DNA of 64,000 bases. It comes from Gemmatimonadota bacterium. GTDB lineage: Bacteria > Gemmatimonadota > Gemmatimonadetes > Gemmatimonadales > Gemmatimonadaceae. The stretch is from assembly GCA_031127225.1 (NCBI GenBank), contig JARIEV010000004.1, positions 1 through 64,000 of the forward strand, written 5' to 3'. The notes beneath the pieces are model-generated. The model saw nothing but the letters and a program-made list of their open reading frames with translations, was not told the origin of the DNA and ran no database searches. Positions 42,118 to 50,718 of the stretch are shown one piece after another; positions within the stretch are counted from its first letter, which is position 1, and each line of letters opens with the position of its first letter. The position numbers and the translations under genes were made by a program.

Positions 42118-42732
42118 ATGGGGCAGCGTCGCTTGTCACGATGGCAGATCCAACGCTACGCGATCGCCGTGCCGGTGATCGTAGGACTTCACGTCGCCAC
42201 CTCGGCGGCTCGAGGGGCACCCGCTCCCCAGCCGGATGCAAACGGGTCGGTTCCGGCAGCCACGACATCGCGCATCAGCGTGGGCACCGTCGACATTTCG
42301 GGACGTGGGTCTCGTGCCGACCGCGCCCTGTTCATCTGGACCGGCCGGGTGGACCGGGAGGTGTTGATCGTCGTGCGTGGCCGCGAGGTGCGGACGCGCG
42401 GCTTTGACGCCGACCTCCCCAACCGCGCCCGCGTCAACGCGGCACTGCCGCGCACCCGCGGCACCGTGCTGGCACGACTCAACGACGGCCGCGGCGATGT
42501 GGACGTCATCGAGCAGCCGTCACCCCGCAACGGGTATCAGGCCGTGCTCCGGGTGCGCGACCCGCGCGGCGGCGCCGACAGCTACCGCATCACGGTGTAC
42601 TGGGACGACCGCGACGGATTCAACGACCGCGGTGCCGATCGCCGCGGCAACGGCGGTGGCTGGGGACGGGGCGGCCGGCGGAACGATGACCGGTACGACG
42701 ATTGGTATGACAACCGCCGTCGCGACGACTAG
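42118..42732 (+). CDS. Secreted protein with arginine/aspartate/glycine-rich tail, function unknown
   Basis: A 204-residue protein with a good ribosome site (GGAGG five bases before ATG 42118). Residues 1-38 look like a signal peptide (IAVPVIVGLHVATSAARG). The core VGTVDISGRGSRADRALFIW-TGRVDREVLIVVRG and YQAVLRVRDPRGGADSYRIT are beta-strand rich. The last 40 residues are almost only R, D, G, N, W and Y. No family recognised. It ends before a strong terminator and is the only gene of its transcript. Confidence 0.75.
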   Translation: MGQRRLSRWQIQRYAIAVPVIVGLHVATSAARGAPAPQPDANGSVPAATTSRISVGTVDISGRGSRADRALFIWTGRVDREVLIVVRGREVRTRGFDADLPNRARVNAALPRTRGTVLARLNDGRGDVDVIEQPSPRNGYQAVLRVRDPRGGADSYRITVYWDDRDGFNDRGADRRGNGGGWGRGGRRNDDRYDDWYDNRRRDD

Positions 42733-42765
42733 GACCATGGCCTAGCGGCCAGGTGGCACCAAATG

Positions 42766-42800
42766 AACAGGGCGGCCCCCGATCCGGGAGTCGCCCTGTT
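42766..42800 (+). terminator. Terminator hairpin
   Basis: AACAGGGCG (42766-42774) pairs with CGCCCTGTT (42792-42800) with further pairing of CCCCCG and CGGG inside, and TTTG follows. It lies 33 bp past the stop codon of the secreted protein gene. Confidence 0.8.
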
Positions 42801-42836
42801 TGTACTGATCGCATCACCCGCAACGCACGGATGCAG

Positions 42837-42907
42837 AGGCGCCGGTCGGAATCGAACCGACGGTGGCAGATTTGCAGTCTGCTGCCTTACCACTTGGCGA
42901 CGGCGCC
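42837..42907 (-). tRNA. tRNA-Cys (anticodon GCA)
   Basis: The minus strand folds as a 71-nt tRNA: acceptor GGCGCCG with CGGCGCC, T-arm GTCGG-TTCGATT-CCGAC, and anticodon stem AGCAGACTGCAAATCTGC with GCA in the loop. The discriminator is U, as required for tRNA-Cys identity. The CCA end is not encoded (TCT follows). Confidence 0.96.
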
Positions 42908-43048
42908 GACGCCCGTGGCCACAGACCGCCACAGGACGAACGTCAATCTAGCCCCCCGGCCGCACGATTGGTAGCGAAGTGCGCGGCGATTGTCGGGGCG
43001 GCAACCGGGGCCGCCCCCCGCGGTCCGTCACGGGCGCATATTTCCGCG

Positions 43049-43678
43049 GTGACCGATCTCCTGCTCCCCATCTTTCCGCTGGGCGTCGTGCTCTTCCCCG
43101 GCACCCGCCTGCCCCTGCACCTGTTTGAGCCGCGCTACCGGCAGCTGATTGCCGACGTGCGCGACGGCGACCGGCGCTTCGGCATCATCACCGCGATCCC
43201 CGGCGTCCCCGAGCGCGCCCTGCCCCCCGGGCGCATCGGCTGCGTCGCGGAGGTGGCCGAGCTTGAACTCATGCCCGACGGACGCGCCAACATCGTCGTG
43301 GTCGGACGCGAACGGTTCGCCCTCGACCACTTCGTCGAGCACGACGCCCCGTATCACGTCGCGTCCGGCACCGTCATCAACGACGAACCCGGCGCGTCTC
43401 CCGTGGCCCTCGCCGTGGCGGCCGACGAAGTGATCGACCACTTCCGGCGCGTCGTGCAAGCCGTGCACACGCTCAACGACGACAGCGATCCACCCCCCGA
43501 CCTCGGCGACGACCCCACGCAGATCCCGTGGGAGATCGGGGCGATGTTCGATCTCGACGTGGATAGCCGCTACCGCCTGCTGGCCGAACGCTCCCCCACC
43601 GCGCGACTCACGCAGATCGACCACGTGCTGCGGAAGGCCCTGCCGGATCTCGAACTGCGCGCCGCGATGCACAAGTAA
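43049..43678 (+). CDS. Lon N-terminal (substrate-binding) domain protein
   Basis: A 209-residue protein holding only the LON-SB domain: LLLPIFPLGVVLFPGTRLPL then HLFEPRYRQLI at the start is the domain signature, followed by FGIITA and NIVVVGRERF. No AAA+ or protease domain follows, so it is not a protease; stand-alone LON domains are thought to bind unfolded or specific proteins. The GTG at 43049 gives a native N-terminus; upstream codons overlap the tRNA region and are not protein-like. Confidence 0.88.
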   Translation: MTDLLLPIFPLGVVLFPGTRLPLHLFEPRYRQLIADVRDGDRRFGIITAIPGVPERALPPGRIGCVAEVAELELMPDGRANIVVVGRERFALDHFVEHDAPYHVASGTVINDEPGASPVALAVAADEVIDHFRRVVQAVHTLNDDSDPPPDLGDDPTQIPWEIGAMFDLDVDSRYRLLAERSPTARLTQIDHVLRKALPDLELRAAMHK

Positions 43679-43695
43679 CGGCGGACGCCGTCGCG

Positions 43696-44463
43696 CTAGC
43701 GCGCCATCCGCGGCCGGTGCAACCGCCGCCCGCCCACGTACACCGCGAGCACCACCAGCAGGGCGGCGCCGATCAGCGCGGCCGTGAGCGATGGCACGGC
43801 CAGCAGGCGGCTGTCGGTGGATTCCGACATCGCGGAGGCCACGGCCAGCATCCACTGGCGCACGCTCAAGTAGTGCAGCGCGGGGAACGTGGTGGTCAGC
43901 ACCCCTTCCCAGAACAGGACGTACACCAGTCCGGCCACCAGCGCCCGGCGCGTGAGCAGCGCCAGCGCCGTAAAGAGTGCGGCGTACGCGATGCCGCCAA
44001 AGAGCACCGCAACGGCAAACCCGCTCGTCACCTGCTCCGGATCGCTGTTCGCCGCCGCGATCGCGCCGGTGAGCCACACCGCACCAGCCGACAACACCCC
44101 CGTAAGCAACGATGCATACGCCACGCGCACACCGGCGATCCACCAGCGCGGCGTGGTGGTGGTCACGAGATAGAGCAGCGTCCCATCCTCGGTTTCCGCG
44201 CTGAACGCACTCGTGCCCAAAAGCAGGGCGATCAACGGTGTGGCCAGCGCGCACACGAGCGTGTCGTACCGCTGCACCAGAAATACCGCCGGATCACCAC
44301 TGAGACTGCCGCGCGACGCAAACACCAGTGCGAACACCACCGGTAACAGCAACAGCCCGCTCACGCCCGCCACCAGCAACGGCGAAAACGTGCGGGCCCA
44401 CGCGAGCCGCACCAGCACGCGCGCCGTGGCCCATGGCGACACCGGCCCGTAGTCCACGCTCAT
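43696..44463 (-). CDS. ABC-2 type exporter permease
   Basis: A 255-residue inner-membrane protein with six hydrophobic segments. LGTSAFSAETEDGTLLYLVTTTTPRWW, between spans 2 and 3, is the cytoplasmic E-x-x-x-GT loop of ABC-2 permeases that couples to the ATPase. It is the last of four ABC genes; its start overlaps the stop of the ATPase gene before it (ATGA). Exported substrate unknown. Confidence 0.88.
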   Translation of the reverse strand: MSVDYGPVSPWATARVLVRLAWARTFSPLLVAGVSGLLLLPVVFALVFASRGSLSGDPAVFLVQRYDTLVCALATPLIALLLGTSAFSAETEDGTLLYLVTTTTPRWWIAGVRVAYASLLTGVLSAGAVWLTGAIAAANSDPEQVTSGFAVAVLFGGIAYAALFTALALLTRRALVAGLVYVLFWEGVLTTTFPALHYLSVRQWMLAVASAMSESTDSRLLAVPSLTAALIGAALLVVLAVYVGGRRLHRPRMAR

Positions 44464-45377
44464 CGGGCCACCAGATAGGCGAACACGTGTTCCAACGACT
44501 CATCCATGGGTTGCACTTCGAGCAGCGTAATCGAGGCCTGCTGTGCCGCGCGGGCGACATGACGCGCGAAGCCGGTGTAGTCGGCGGTGCGGATCAACAA
44601 CGACTGCGGCTCGACATCTACGCCCAGCACGATCGGCGCGTGCAGCAGCGCCGCAGCCAGCGCGCGATCGTCGGTGGAGCGCAGCCGCACGGTGTGCGGT
44701 CGGTCGGTCATCAGGCGCCGTAGCGTGCGATGATCGCCGCTCGCGGCCAGACGTCCGGACAGCATCACCAGAATGCGCGACGCCACCCCTTCGATTTCCT
44801 CGAGGATGTGCGAGCTGAGCAACACCGCCGTTCCCTCGTCGGCGCGCGCCTCGAGCAGGCGCATCATGTGCAGCCGCTGCCGCGGATCGAGCCCGTTGAA
44901 CGGCTCGTCGAGCAACACCAGCGTCGGTTCGTGCACCAGCGCCGCCGCGAGCTTGGTGCGCTGCCGCATGCCTTTGCTGAAGCCGCCGACCGCGCGGTCG
45001 GCCACGGTGTCCATCTCCACCATCGTCAGCGCCCGCAGCGCCGCGCCCCGCGGATCCCGCAGCCCCAGCAGCGTGGCGCGCGCTTCCACGAACGCACGCG
45101 CCGACAGCATCGGCGGCAGCGCTTCGCGCTCCGGCACCAGCGCCACCCGGCGGAAGATCGACGGTCGGCCCACTGGTGACTCGCCGTACACCTGCACCGT
45201 GCCGCCCGACGGGGCCAGCAAGCCGGCGGCCATCTGCAGCAGCGTGCTCTTCCCCGCACCGTTCGGGCCCAACAGCCCGGTGATGCCCGCGTCAATCGTG
45301 CAGGTCACATCGTTCACCGCCACCACGTCACCGTACCAATGCGACACGCGATCAAACACCAACGGAGGCGCGGTCAT
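44460..45377 (-). CDS. ABC exporter ATPase
   Basis: A 305-residue ATPase. Walker A is LLGPNGAGKST (residues 35-45), the signature loop is GGFSKGMRQR (an SGGQ variant), and Walker B LVLLDEPFNGLDP. The D-loop and H-loop (LLSSHILEE) are present. The C-terminal 90 residues are the extension typical of ABC-2 exporter ATPases. Coupled by four-base overlaps to the permease genes on both sides. Confidence 0.94.
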   Translation of the reverse strand: MTAPPLVFDRVSHWYGDVVAVNDVTCTIDAGITGLLGPNGAGKSTLLQMAAGLLAPSGGTVQVYGESPVGRPSIFRRVALVPEREALPPMLSARAFVEARATLLGLRDPRGAALRALTMVEMDTVADRAVGGFSKGMRQRTKLAAALVHEPTLVLLDEPFNGLDPRQRLHMMRLLEARADEGTAVLLSSHILEEIEGVASRILVMLSGRLAASGDHRTLRRLMTDRPHTVRLRSTDDRALAAALLHAPIVLGVDVEPQSLLIRTADYTGFARHVARAAQQASITLLEVQPMDESLEHVFAYLVAR

Positions 45378-46282
45378 ACGCGCACCCGGCGGATCCGCCA
45401 GCACGTGCCGGCCACGCCCACCGCGCCGAGCGCGAGAGCCATCGCGACAAAGACCCACAACGATGGCGGCGGTGTGAGCTCCATCGCGCGCGTCGGTTCG
45501 TCGAACAGGATGCGCAGCATGGTGTTGAGCGAGCGGATCGGGTCGATCAGGTCGGCCACCACGGACGAGATGCCCGTGAGATCGTCCAGACCGGCCGAGA
45601 CGGCGGCAGCGGTGAGAAACACCCCGATGATCGACGCCGATGCATACGCGCGTCGCGCCGTCAGCGAGGCCAACGCCGACGCGAGACCACCGATCACCCA
45701 CGCCGTGAGCGTCCCCTGCAACAGCACCGGGCCAACCTTCGGAGCCAGTGCCACGGCCGCCGCGGCCGGATCGGCCGCGATCCCGATCTGCCCCACGGTC
45801 AGCAGCAGCAGCGGCGCACCCGTCACCACCAGCATGGCACACAACACTGCAGCCAGACGCGCGGCGGCGTACTGCAGCCGGGTGACGTCGCGCGTGAGAA
45901 TGAGGGGGAGCACGCGGTGCTGCTGGTCGCGGCTCAGCACCTCCGGCGCCTGCGCCGCGGCAAAGAGCACGTGCAGGAGCAGCGCCGGCCCGATGAAGCC
46001 CGCATACGTGATCGGCATCTGTCCCTGCGTGGCCGAGGATGCCACGAGCGCGCCCAGACACGGCAGCAGCGACACCGCAATCAGGAACACCGGAATCGCC
46101 TTCGCCCGTGCCGGACGGCCCACACCGAACATGCCGCGGAACCCCTGCCAGAACAGCGCGCGTCGCGCCCCGCGCGCGCCCTCACGCGCCCCGTCGTAGC
46201 GCTGGTACCCAAGGTCGTGAATCGTCGTGGCCTGCGGCATCGGCGCACTCACGGAGGGCGCACTCACGGAGGGCGCACTCAC
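45374..46282 (-). CDS. ABC-2 type exporter permease with duplicated start region
   Basis: A 302-residue inner-membrane protein with six spans, including ALLLHVLFAAAQAPEVLSRD, a DQQHRVLPLILTR cytoplasmic loop and a C-terminal span ending in RRVRV. The N-terminus is made of a 15-bp tandem repeat, so the protein could start at GTG 46282, 46267 or 46252, or ATG 46240 (giving ...MPQATTIHDLGYQRYDG). The first GTG overlaps the ATPase stop (GTGA). It pairs with the ATPase encoded just upstream or with the one downstream; the four genes may form one or two exporters. Confidence 0.88.
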   Translation of the reverse strand: MSAPSVSAPSVSAPMPQATTIHDLGYQRYDGAREGARGARRALFWQGFRGMFGVGRPARAKAIPVFLIAVSLLPCLGALVASSATQGQMPITYAGFIGPALLLHVLFAAAQAPEVLSRDQQHRVLPLILTRDVTRLQYAAARLAAVLCAMLVVTGAPLLLLTVGQIGIAADPAAAAVALAPKVGPVLLQGTLTAWVIGGLASALASLTARRAYASASIIGVFLTAAAVSAGLDDLTGISSVVADLIDPIRSLNTMLRILFDEPTRAMELTPPPSLWVFVAMALALGAVGVAGTCWRIRRVRV

Positions 46283-46284
46283 GA
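46242..46284 (-). repeat. 15-bp tandem repeat duplicating a start codon
   Basis: GGCGCACTCACGGAG at 46242-46256 and 46257-46271, with a third, partial copy at 46272-46284. On the coding strand each unit reads GTGAGTGCGCCCTCC, i.e. a potential start codon followed by S-A-P-S. Copy-number change would add or remove start codons in frame. Confidence 0.85.
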
Positions 46285-47217
46285 GGTCGTCCCCGCGAAC
46301 AGATCTTCGAGATGGCTGCGGCGACGCTCGATGCGCAGCACCCCCACGTCGTTCGCCACGGCCACATCGCGCACCACATCGTGAACGGCGTGCAGGCGGG
46401 CGGTGCTCTCCGCATCGTCGCCGGGGGGCAACTCCACCAGTACGCGCACCCGGTCGTGCTGGACCACGAGTCCGTGGGCCGTCAGCGCCGCCGCGTAGGC
46501 GTCCACGTCACCGTCCACTTCCACCACCAGCGTGCCCGTCACGCCAGTGAGCGCGCCCAGCCGCTCGGCGCGCACCAGCCGGCCGGCATCGATCAGCACC
46601 ACATGCTCGCAGATGCGCTCCAGTTCGCCCAGCAGGTGCGACGACACCAGCACCGACATGCCGAACTCGCGCCCCGTGCGCGCAATCAGCGCGAGCATCT
46701 CGTCGCGCCCCGCCGGATCGAGACCGTTGGTGGGCTCATCGAGAATCAGGATGCGCGGATCGTGCACGAGTGCCTGCGCGAGTTTCACCCGCTGCGCCAT
46801 CCCCGTGGAGTAGCCCCCCATCGGCCGATAGCGCTCCTCGAAGAGTCCCACATGCCGCAGCACTTCCGCCGCGCGCTCACGCGAGGCCGTGGCGGGCAAG
46901 CCCGAACAGCGCGCCATCAGCGCGACGAACTCCGTGGCCGTCATCTCGGGGGGCAGACAATCGTGCTCGGGCATGTAGCCCACCAGCGCCCGGATCGCGC
47001 CACCCTCGCGCGCCACATCGTGCCCCATCACCTCCGCCGATCCGCCGGTGGCGTCGAGCAGCCCCAGCAGGATTTTGACCAGCGTGCTCTTCCCCGCGCC
47101 GTTGGCGCCCACCAGCCCCGTGATACCGGGGAGGATGGACACCGTCAGCGCATCGAGTGCGGTGACGGCGCCGTAGTGCCGCGTCAGCGCGTGCGTCGCA
47201 ATGAGGGAGGCGGCCAT
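46279..47217 (-). CDS. ABC exporter ATPase
   Basis: A 312-residue ATPase. Walker A LVGANGAGKST (residues 35-45), signature GGYSTGMAQR, Walker B ILILDEPTNGLDP, and H-loop VSSHLLGE. The C-terminal part (RVRVLVELPPGDDAESTARL) is an accessory domain that modulates coupling in this class. ATG 47217 starts the domain; the frame runs further upstream without homology. First gene of the four-gene ABC operon. Confidence 0.93.
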   Translation of the reverse strand: MAASLIATHALTRHYGAVTALDALTVSILPGITGLVGANGAGKSTLVKILLGLLDATGGSAEVMGHDVAREGGAIRALVGYMPEHDCLPPEMTATEFVALMARCSGLPATASRERAAEVLRHVGLFEERYRPMGGYSTGMAQRVKLAQALVHDPRILILDEPTNGLDPAGRDEMLALIARTGREFGMSVLVSSHLLGELERICEHVVLIDAGRLVRAERLGALTGVTGTLVVEVDGDVDAYAAALTAHGLVVQHDRVRVLVELPPGDDAESTARLHAVHDVVRDVAVANDVGVLRIERRRSHLEDLFAGTTS

Positions 47218-47293
47218 AGCACCAGGGTCAAAGACGGGCCGGACACACGCGGACGGCGGAACGGCACGTCGGTAATCTGCCACACCGACGCGC

Positions 47294-47845
47294 TCACACG
47301 GACAGGATGCCGCGGAAGCCCCGCGCGGCGTAGTACGACGCCGCGCCATTGTGGTACGTAAACACGCGACCGAAGCGACAGTCGCCGAAGAGCGCGCCGC
47401 CCAGCGCGCGGACGTCCGCCGGCGTACTGAGCCAGCTCGAGGTTTTCAGATCGACGGGCCCGAGTGCCTGCAGCGCGGCGTACTGCACTTCGTTGAGCAG
47501 CGACACCCCCATGGCGGCCGCCATCGCCACCGCACTGCCGGCCGGCTTGTTCTCCTTGCGGCCGTCCAGCGCCGCCCCATCGTAGCACAGACTCCGGCGC
47601 CCGGCCGGGCTCTCGGCGGCGCAATCGCAGAACAGCACGTGGCCCGTGGCGGCGTCGACGCCGATCACATCGGGCTCACCGCCGGTCTGTTCCATCGCCT
47701 GCAGCGCCTCCAGCGCCGCCGGGGTACGGTCAAGCCGCACCAGCACGTCACCCCAGGCGATCCCGGGGTGGCGCGCGGGATGTGCGGCAAAGCGGGTCGC
47801 CAGGATCGCCACCAGGGCGTCACGGTCGTTGGGAGGCAGCGGCAT
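47294..47845 (-). CDS. DUF4256 domain protein
   Basis: A 183-residue cytoplasmic protein. MEQTGGEPDVIGVDAATGHV, DCAAESPAGRRSLCYDGAAL and NEVQYAALQALGPVDLKTSS are the conserved blocks of DUF4256; GRVFTYHNGAASYYAARGFRG ends it. No catalytic function is known for the family. It is the last of the minus-strand genes before the ABC operon, with 77 bp between. Confidence 0.85.
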   Translation of the reverse strand: MPLPPNDRDALVAILATRFAAHPARHPGIAWGDVLVRLDRTPAALEALQAMEQTGGEPDVIGVDAATGHVLFCDCAAESPAGRRSLCYDGAALDGRKENKPAGSAVAMAAAMGVSLLNEVQYAALQALGPVDLKTSSWLSTPADVRALGGALFGDCRFGRVFTYHNGAASYYAARGFRGILSV

Positions 47846-47887
47846 GGGTGTTGGCAGCGTCGGAGAGAAGGCGCGCGACCCGTGTGG

Positions 47888-48382
47888 TCAGGCCGGCACC
47901 GGGTCGTGTACCGGTTCGACCACCGGTTCGACCACCGCGTCCGGCAACGCCGGCAACGTCACCCCCGCTTTGGCGGCGCGCTTCTCCAGTGTCTCGCGAT
48001 CCAGCAGCCCGCGGATCAGGGCATCGGCCTCGCGATTCTGCAGATACCGGCCCTTCTCCCACCCCTCCACGATCCCCTTCGGCGTGCCGTAGCACAGATC
48101 GGCGAACTGCGGGATGGTCAGCCCCAGCGACTCGCGCAGCTGCCGGATCGCCTTCGGAGCCAGCAGCGCGTGGGCGGCGCGGATCTGTTCGGTGGCGGAC
48201 TTTTCCGCCAGATCGCGCTGATCGATCGTGCGGTTCTCGTGCGCACACTTCTCACAGCGATAGAATTCACGGGAGACGTCCGCCGCCATGCCGCTGATCC
48301 GCATGGTGACCGATTCGGTCTGCAGCGCGTACCGTCCACCGCAGCCGCGGTGGAGGCTCCCGTCGAGCGTCGTCAGGCTCAT
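47888..48382 (-). CDS. MqsA-like zinc-ribbon/helix-turn-helix regulator
   Basis: A 164-residue protein. FYRCEKCAHE (residues 41-50) plus an earlier cysteine in RGCGGRY resemble the YgiT-type zinc region; KAIRQLRESLGLTIPQFADL and GIVEGWEKGRYL form an XRE-like helix-turn-helix as in MqsA. No MqsR toxin gene is adjacent, so it is a solitary regulator. The C-terminal tail has a 12-bp duplication (VVEPVVEPV). The start at 48382 gives MSLTTLDGS; the ribosome site is weak. Confidence 0.7.
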   Translation of the reverse strand: MSLTTLDGSLHRGCGGRYALQTESVTMRISGMAADVSREFYRCEKCAHENRTIDQRDLAEKSATEQIRAAHALLAPKAIRQLRESLGLTIPQFADLCYGTPKGIVEGWEKGRYLQNREADALIRGLLDRETLEKRAAKAGVTLPALPDAVVEPVVEPVHDPVPA

Positions 48383-48522
48383 GAAACACCAGGAAAGATG
48401 ACCGGACACGCCTGGTCGGGATGACATCCTGACAAAGAGTGTCTCGCAGGCAGTTGGATCGTCTTAGAGTCGCTACGACGACGCCGTCCGCGCCACCCCT
48501 GCTTCGCGCTCCGCCCAGCCAA

Positions 48523-49758
48523 ATGTCCGACTTCAGTCTCGTCCGCCAGCCCGTTTTTGGGACGACCGGTGCCCTTATCGGGTACGACATCCGTTTTCGT
48601 GAGGCCGAAGCGGGACAACACGGATTCGCCGAAAGCTTTCTGAGCGGCACCTTCGATCTGGTGCGTAACCGCCTGCCGGCCTTCGTGACCGGCTCGCGGG
48701 CGCTGCTGCTGGACGATGCCTTTCATGTGGCCGAGCCGGGCTCCGCGATCGTCCTGCTTCCGCCGGATCTCGAGGCTGACGACCTCTTGGTGGAGGCGGT
48801 CGCCCGCTACCGGGCGTACGGCGGGCTGCTGGCGCTCGACGCCGTGAGCGAAACGCCGGCACCCTCGGAGGCGCTGGCGGCCTACGTCTCGTGGGTGCGG
48901 ATCGACGTCCGCTCGTACGACGCGGTCACGATCGGCAGGATCTGCGACCGCGTCACGCTGGGCTTCGGCAAGCATGCCCCGAAGCTCATCGCCACGCAGA
49001 TCAATGACCTCGCGCAATATGAGGTCGTACTCGGGCTGGGCTTCGACGCCTTTCAGGGCGCGTTTTTCAGCCGCCCGGAGCCGCTCCCGTCGGCCAACAT
49101 GCCGCAGGCAACCGTCGCCGCCCTGCGGCTGATGGGGATGGCGCGCGACCAGAATGTGAACGACCGGCAGCTGGAAGACGTGATCTCCACCGACCCGGTA
49201 CTCACCTTTCAGCTGCTGCGCCTGGTGAACTCCGCGGCGGTCGGTATGCGCGGGGTCTCCTCGATCGGTCAGGCGCTCCGTCTCATCGGCCGCACGGCCT
49301 TTCTGCGCTGGCTGGCCGTGGCCGTCGCCGCCGCACGCCGGTCGTCCAACGGGGTTGATCAGGAACTGGTGCGGCAGGCCGTCGAACGCGGCCGGCTGCT
49401 CGAACAGCTCGCCGGCGGGTCCCGCGACGCCGGGACGCTCTTCCTGGTGGGCCTTTTCTCCCTGCTCGACGCGGTGTTCCGGATGCCGCTGCCGGAAATC
49501 CTGTCGCGCGTGGTGCTCAGCGACGACGCCAACGCCGCCCTGCTGGAGCGGGCCGGCCCCTACGCCGACGCGATCACCTTCGCAGAATCGTACGAACTCG
49601 GGCTCTTCGAGAACGCGGCCGAGATCGCCACGACCATGGGAATCGACCCGAACAAGGTCGGCGAGTTCTATACGAACGCGATCAGCTGGACGGCCGAGGC
49701 GTTGGGAGCGGCCCTCGAAACCCCTCCGGCGCCGTCCAGCGGCCCCGGCCGGCGATAG
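48523..49758 (+). CDS. EAL-HDOD signalling protein (degenerate EAL)
   Basis: A 411-residue protein. The N-terminal half is an EAL-like domain without the ExL and metal residues (FSLVRQPVFGTTGALIGYDIRFR and IATQINDLAQYEVVLGLGFDAFQGAFFSRPEPL), the YuxH type; the C-terminal half is HDOD (ISTDPVLTFQLLRLVNSAAV, IGQALRLIGRTAFLRWLAV). These proteins are thought to act as protein-interaction modules in motility and c-di-GMP networks, not as enzymes. ATG 48523 (MSDFSLVRQPVFG) is the family-like start. It is monocistronic and ends at a strong terminator. Confidence 0.9.
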   Translation: MSDFSLVRQPVFGTTGALIGYDIRFREAEAGQHGFAESFLSGTFDLVRNRLPAFVTGSRALLLDDAFHVAEPGSAIVLLPPDLEADDLLVEAVARYRAYGGLLALDAVSETPAPSEALAAYVSWVRIDVRSYDAVTIGRICDRVTLGFGKHAPKLIATQINDLAQYEVVLGLGFDAFQGAFFSRPEPLPSANMPQATVAALRLMGMARDQNVNDRQLEDVISTDPVLTFQLLRLVNSAAVGMRGVSSIGQALRLIGRTAFLRWLAVAVAAARRSSNGVDQELVRQAVERGRLLEQLAGGSRDAGTLFLVGLFSLLDAVFRMPLPEILSRVVLSDDANAALLERAGPYADAITFAESYELGLFENAAEIATTMGIDPNKVGEFYTNAISWTAEALGAALETPPAPSSGPGRR

Positions 49759-49767
49759 CAATCGCGG

Positions 49768-49803
49768 GCGCCATGCATGCATTAAATGGTGCATGCATGG
49801 CGC
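49768..49803. terminator. Bidirectional hairpin terminator
   Basis: GCGCCATGCATGCA (49768-49781) and TGCATGCATGGCGC (49790-49803) make a perfect 14-bp stem with loop TTAAATGG. It separates the convergent EAL-HDOD and lipoprotein genes and can serve both. Confidence 0.8.
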
Positions 49804-49837
49804 AGTAATGTTCCGTTAGTGTGTCGAAAACCGCACG

Positions 49838-50449
49838 CTAGCGGGCCGGCATCGATGGCAGCTTCTGCACCGTCGGCGTGTCCGCCGCGGCCTGCGCCGC
49901 CTTGGCCGCGTCGCTGAGTGGCTGCGGAGCCCCAGCCGTTATCGTCAGCCGGAGGCGCTCGATCTGGGTGGCCGACGCGTCGAACAGCACCGCCACCAGA
50001 TTCCCCGACCAGATCACATCGCTCGGCACCGACGGCCAAGCGCCGATCGTGTCGCCGCGCGGCGTCAGCCGGAAGCGGTCCAGCGCCGTCACGTCTTTCG
50101 CGGCGGCCACGGTGTCCGCGTAGAAGAACGCCACCATCGACGCCGTCAGCCCGATCTTGTAGCGCACCCCGGGGACGTGCAGATACGCGACGGTCATCGA
50201 GTCGCCGGCCGGCTTGAAGGCCAGCCCCGACTTCACCACGCGGTCTTCGAGCGCGCACCGCTTCCAGGTGCCGTCGCGCGGGCAGGCCGAATCACTGGGC
50301 GTGGCCGGCCGCGGCATCACCGCGACTGCGGGCTTGCTGGCCGCCGCGTCGGGGGTCGGCGGGTCCCCGCCGCCACAGGCGGCCGCCAGCATGGTCCCCG
50401 CGACGGCCAGCACGCGCCGCGCGCGGTCAGAAACACAAGCAGTTCGCAT
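49838..50449 (-). CDS. Lipoprotein of unknown function
   Basis: A 203-residue exported protein. MRTACVSDRARRVLAVAGTM then LAAACGGGD gives a lipobox near residue 25. Two cysteines (SACPRDGTWKRCALEDR) could form a disulfide; the body SGLAFKPAGDSMTVAYLHVP is strand-rich. The C-terminus is alanine-rich. The start at 50449 opens the signal; a longer frame does not. Gene is divergent from the glutamine synthetase gene. No family recognised. Confidence 0.78.
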   Translation of the reverse strand: MRTACVSDRARRVLAVAGTMLAAACGGGDPPTPDAAASKPAVAVMPRPATPSDSACPRDGTWKRCALEDRVVKSGLAFKPAGDSMTVAYLHVPGVRYKIGLTASMVAFFYADTVAAAKDVTALDRFRLTPRGDTIGAWPSVPSDVIWSGNLVAVLFDASATQIERLRLTITAGAPQPLSDAAKAAQAAADTPTVQKLPSMPAR

Positions 50450-50718
50450 CTTCCCAGTGTACCGCGGCAACCGCAGCGCCGCCAAACCGTCGGCGCCCCC
50501 TGTGCACTGGATTCGGCATATGTTCGCTCAAACCATCGAAATCATCGGACTGTACCGTCATTCTCGCAGATTTCGCACATCCATTAGTACATCAAGTCGA
50601 TATCCAGTTGGATTCCGGGCCGGATTCTGACATATTTCTGCAACTTATGCACGAATTGCGGGACAGCGGGCACTTCGGGTGCCTGTCGGACCGCCTCCCA
50701 CTCCAAAACCACATCGCC

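Noticed and set aside
42837-42907. Integration site (att) at tRNA-Cys
   Set aside because: No integrase, no duplicated tRNA 3' end and no foreign block next to it.
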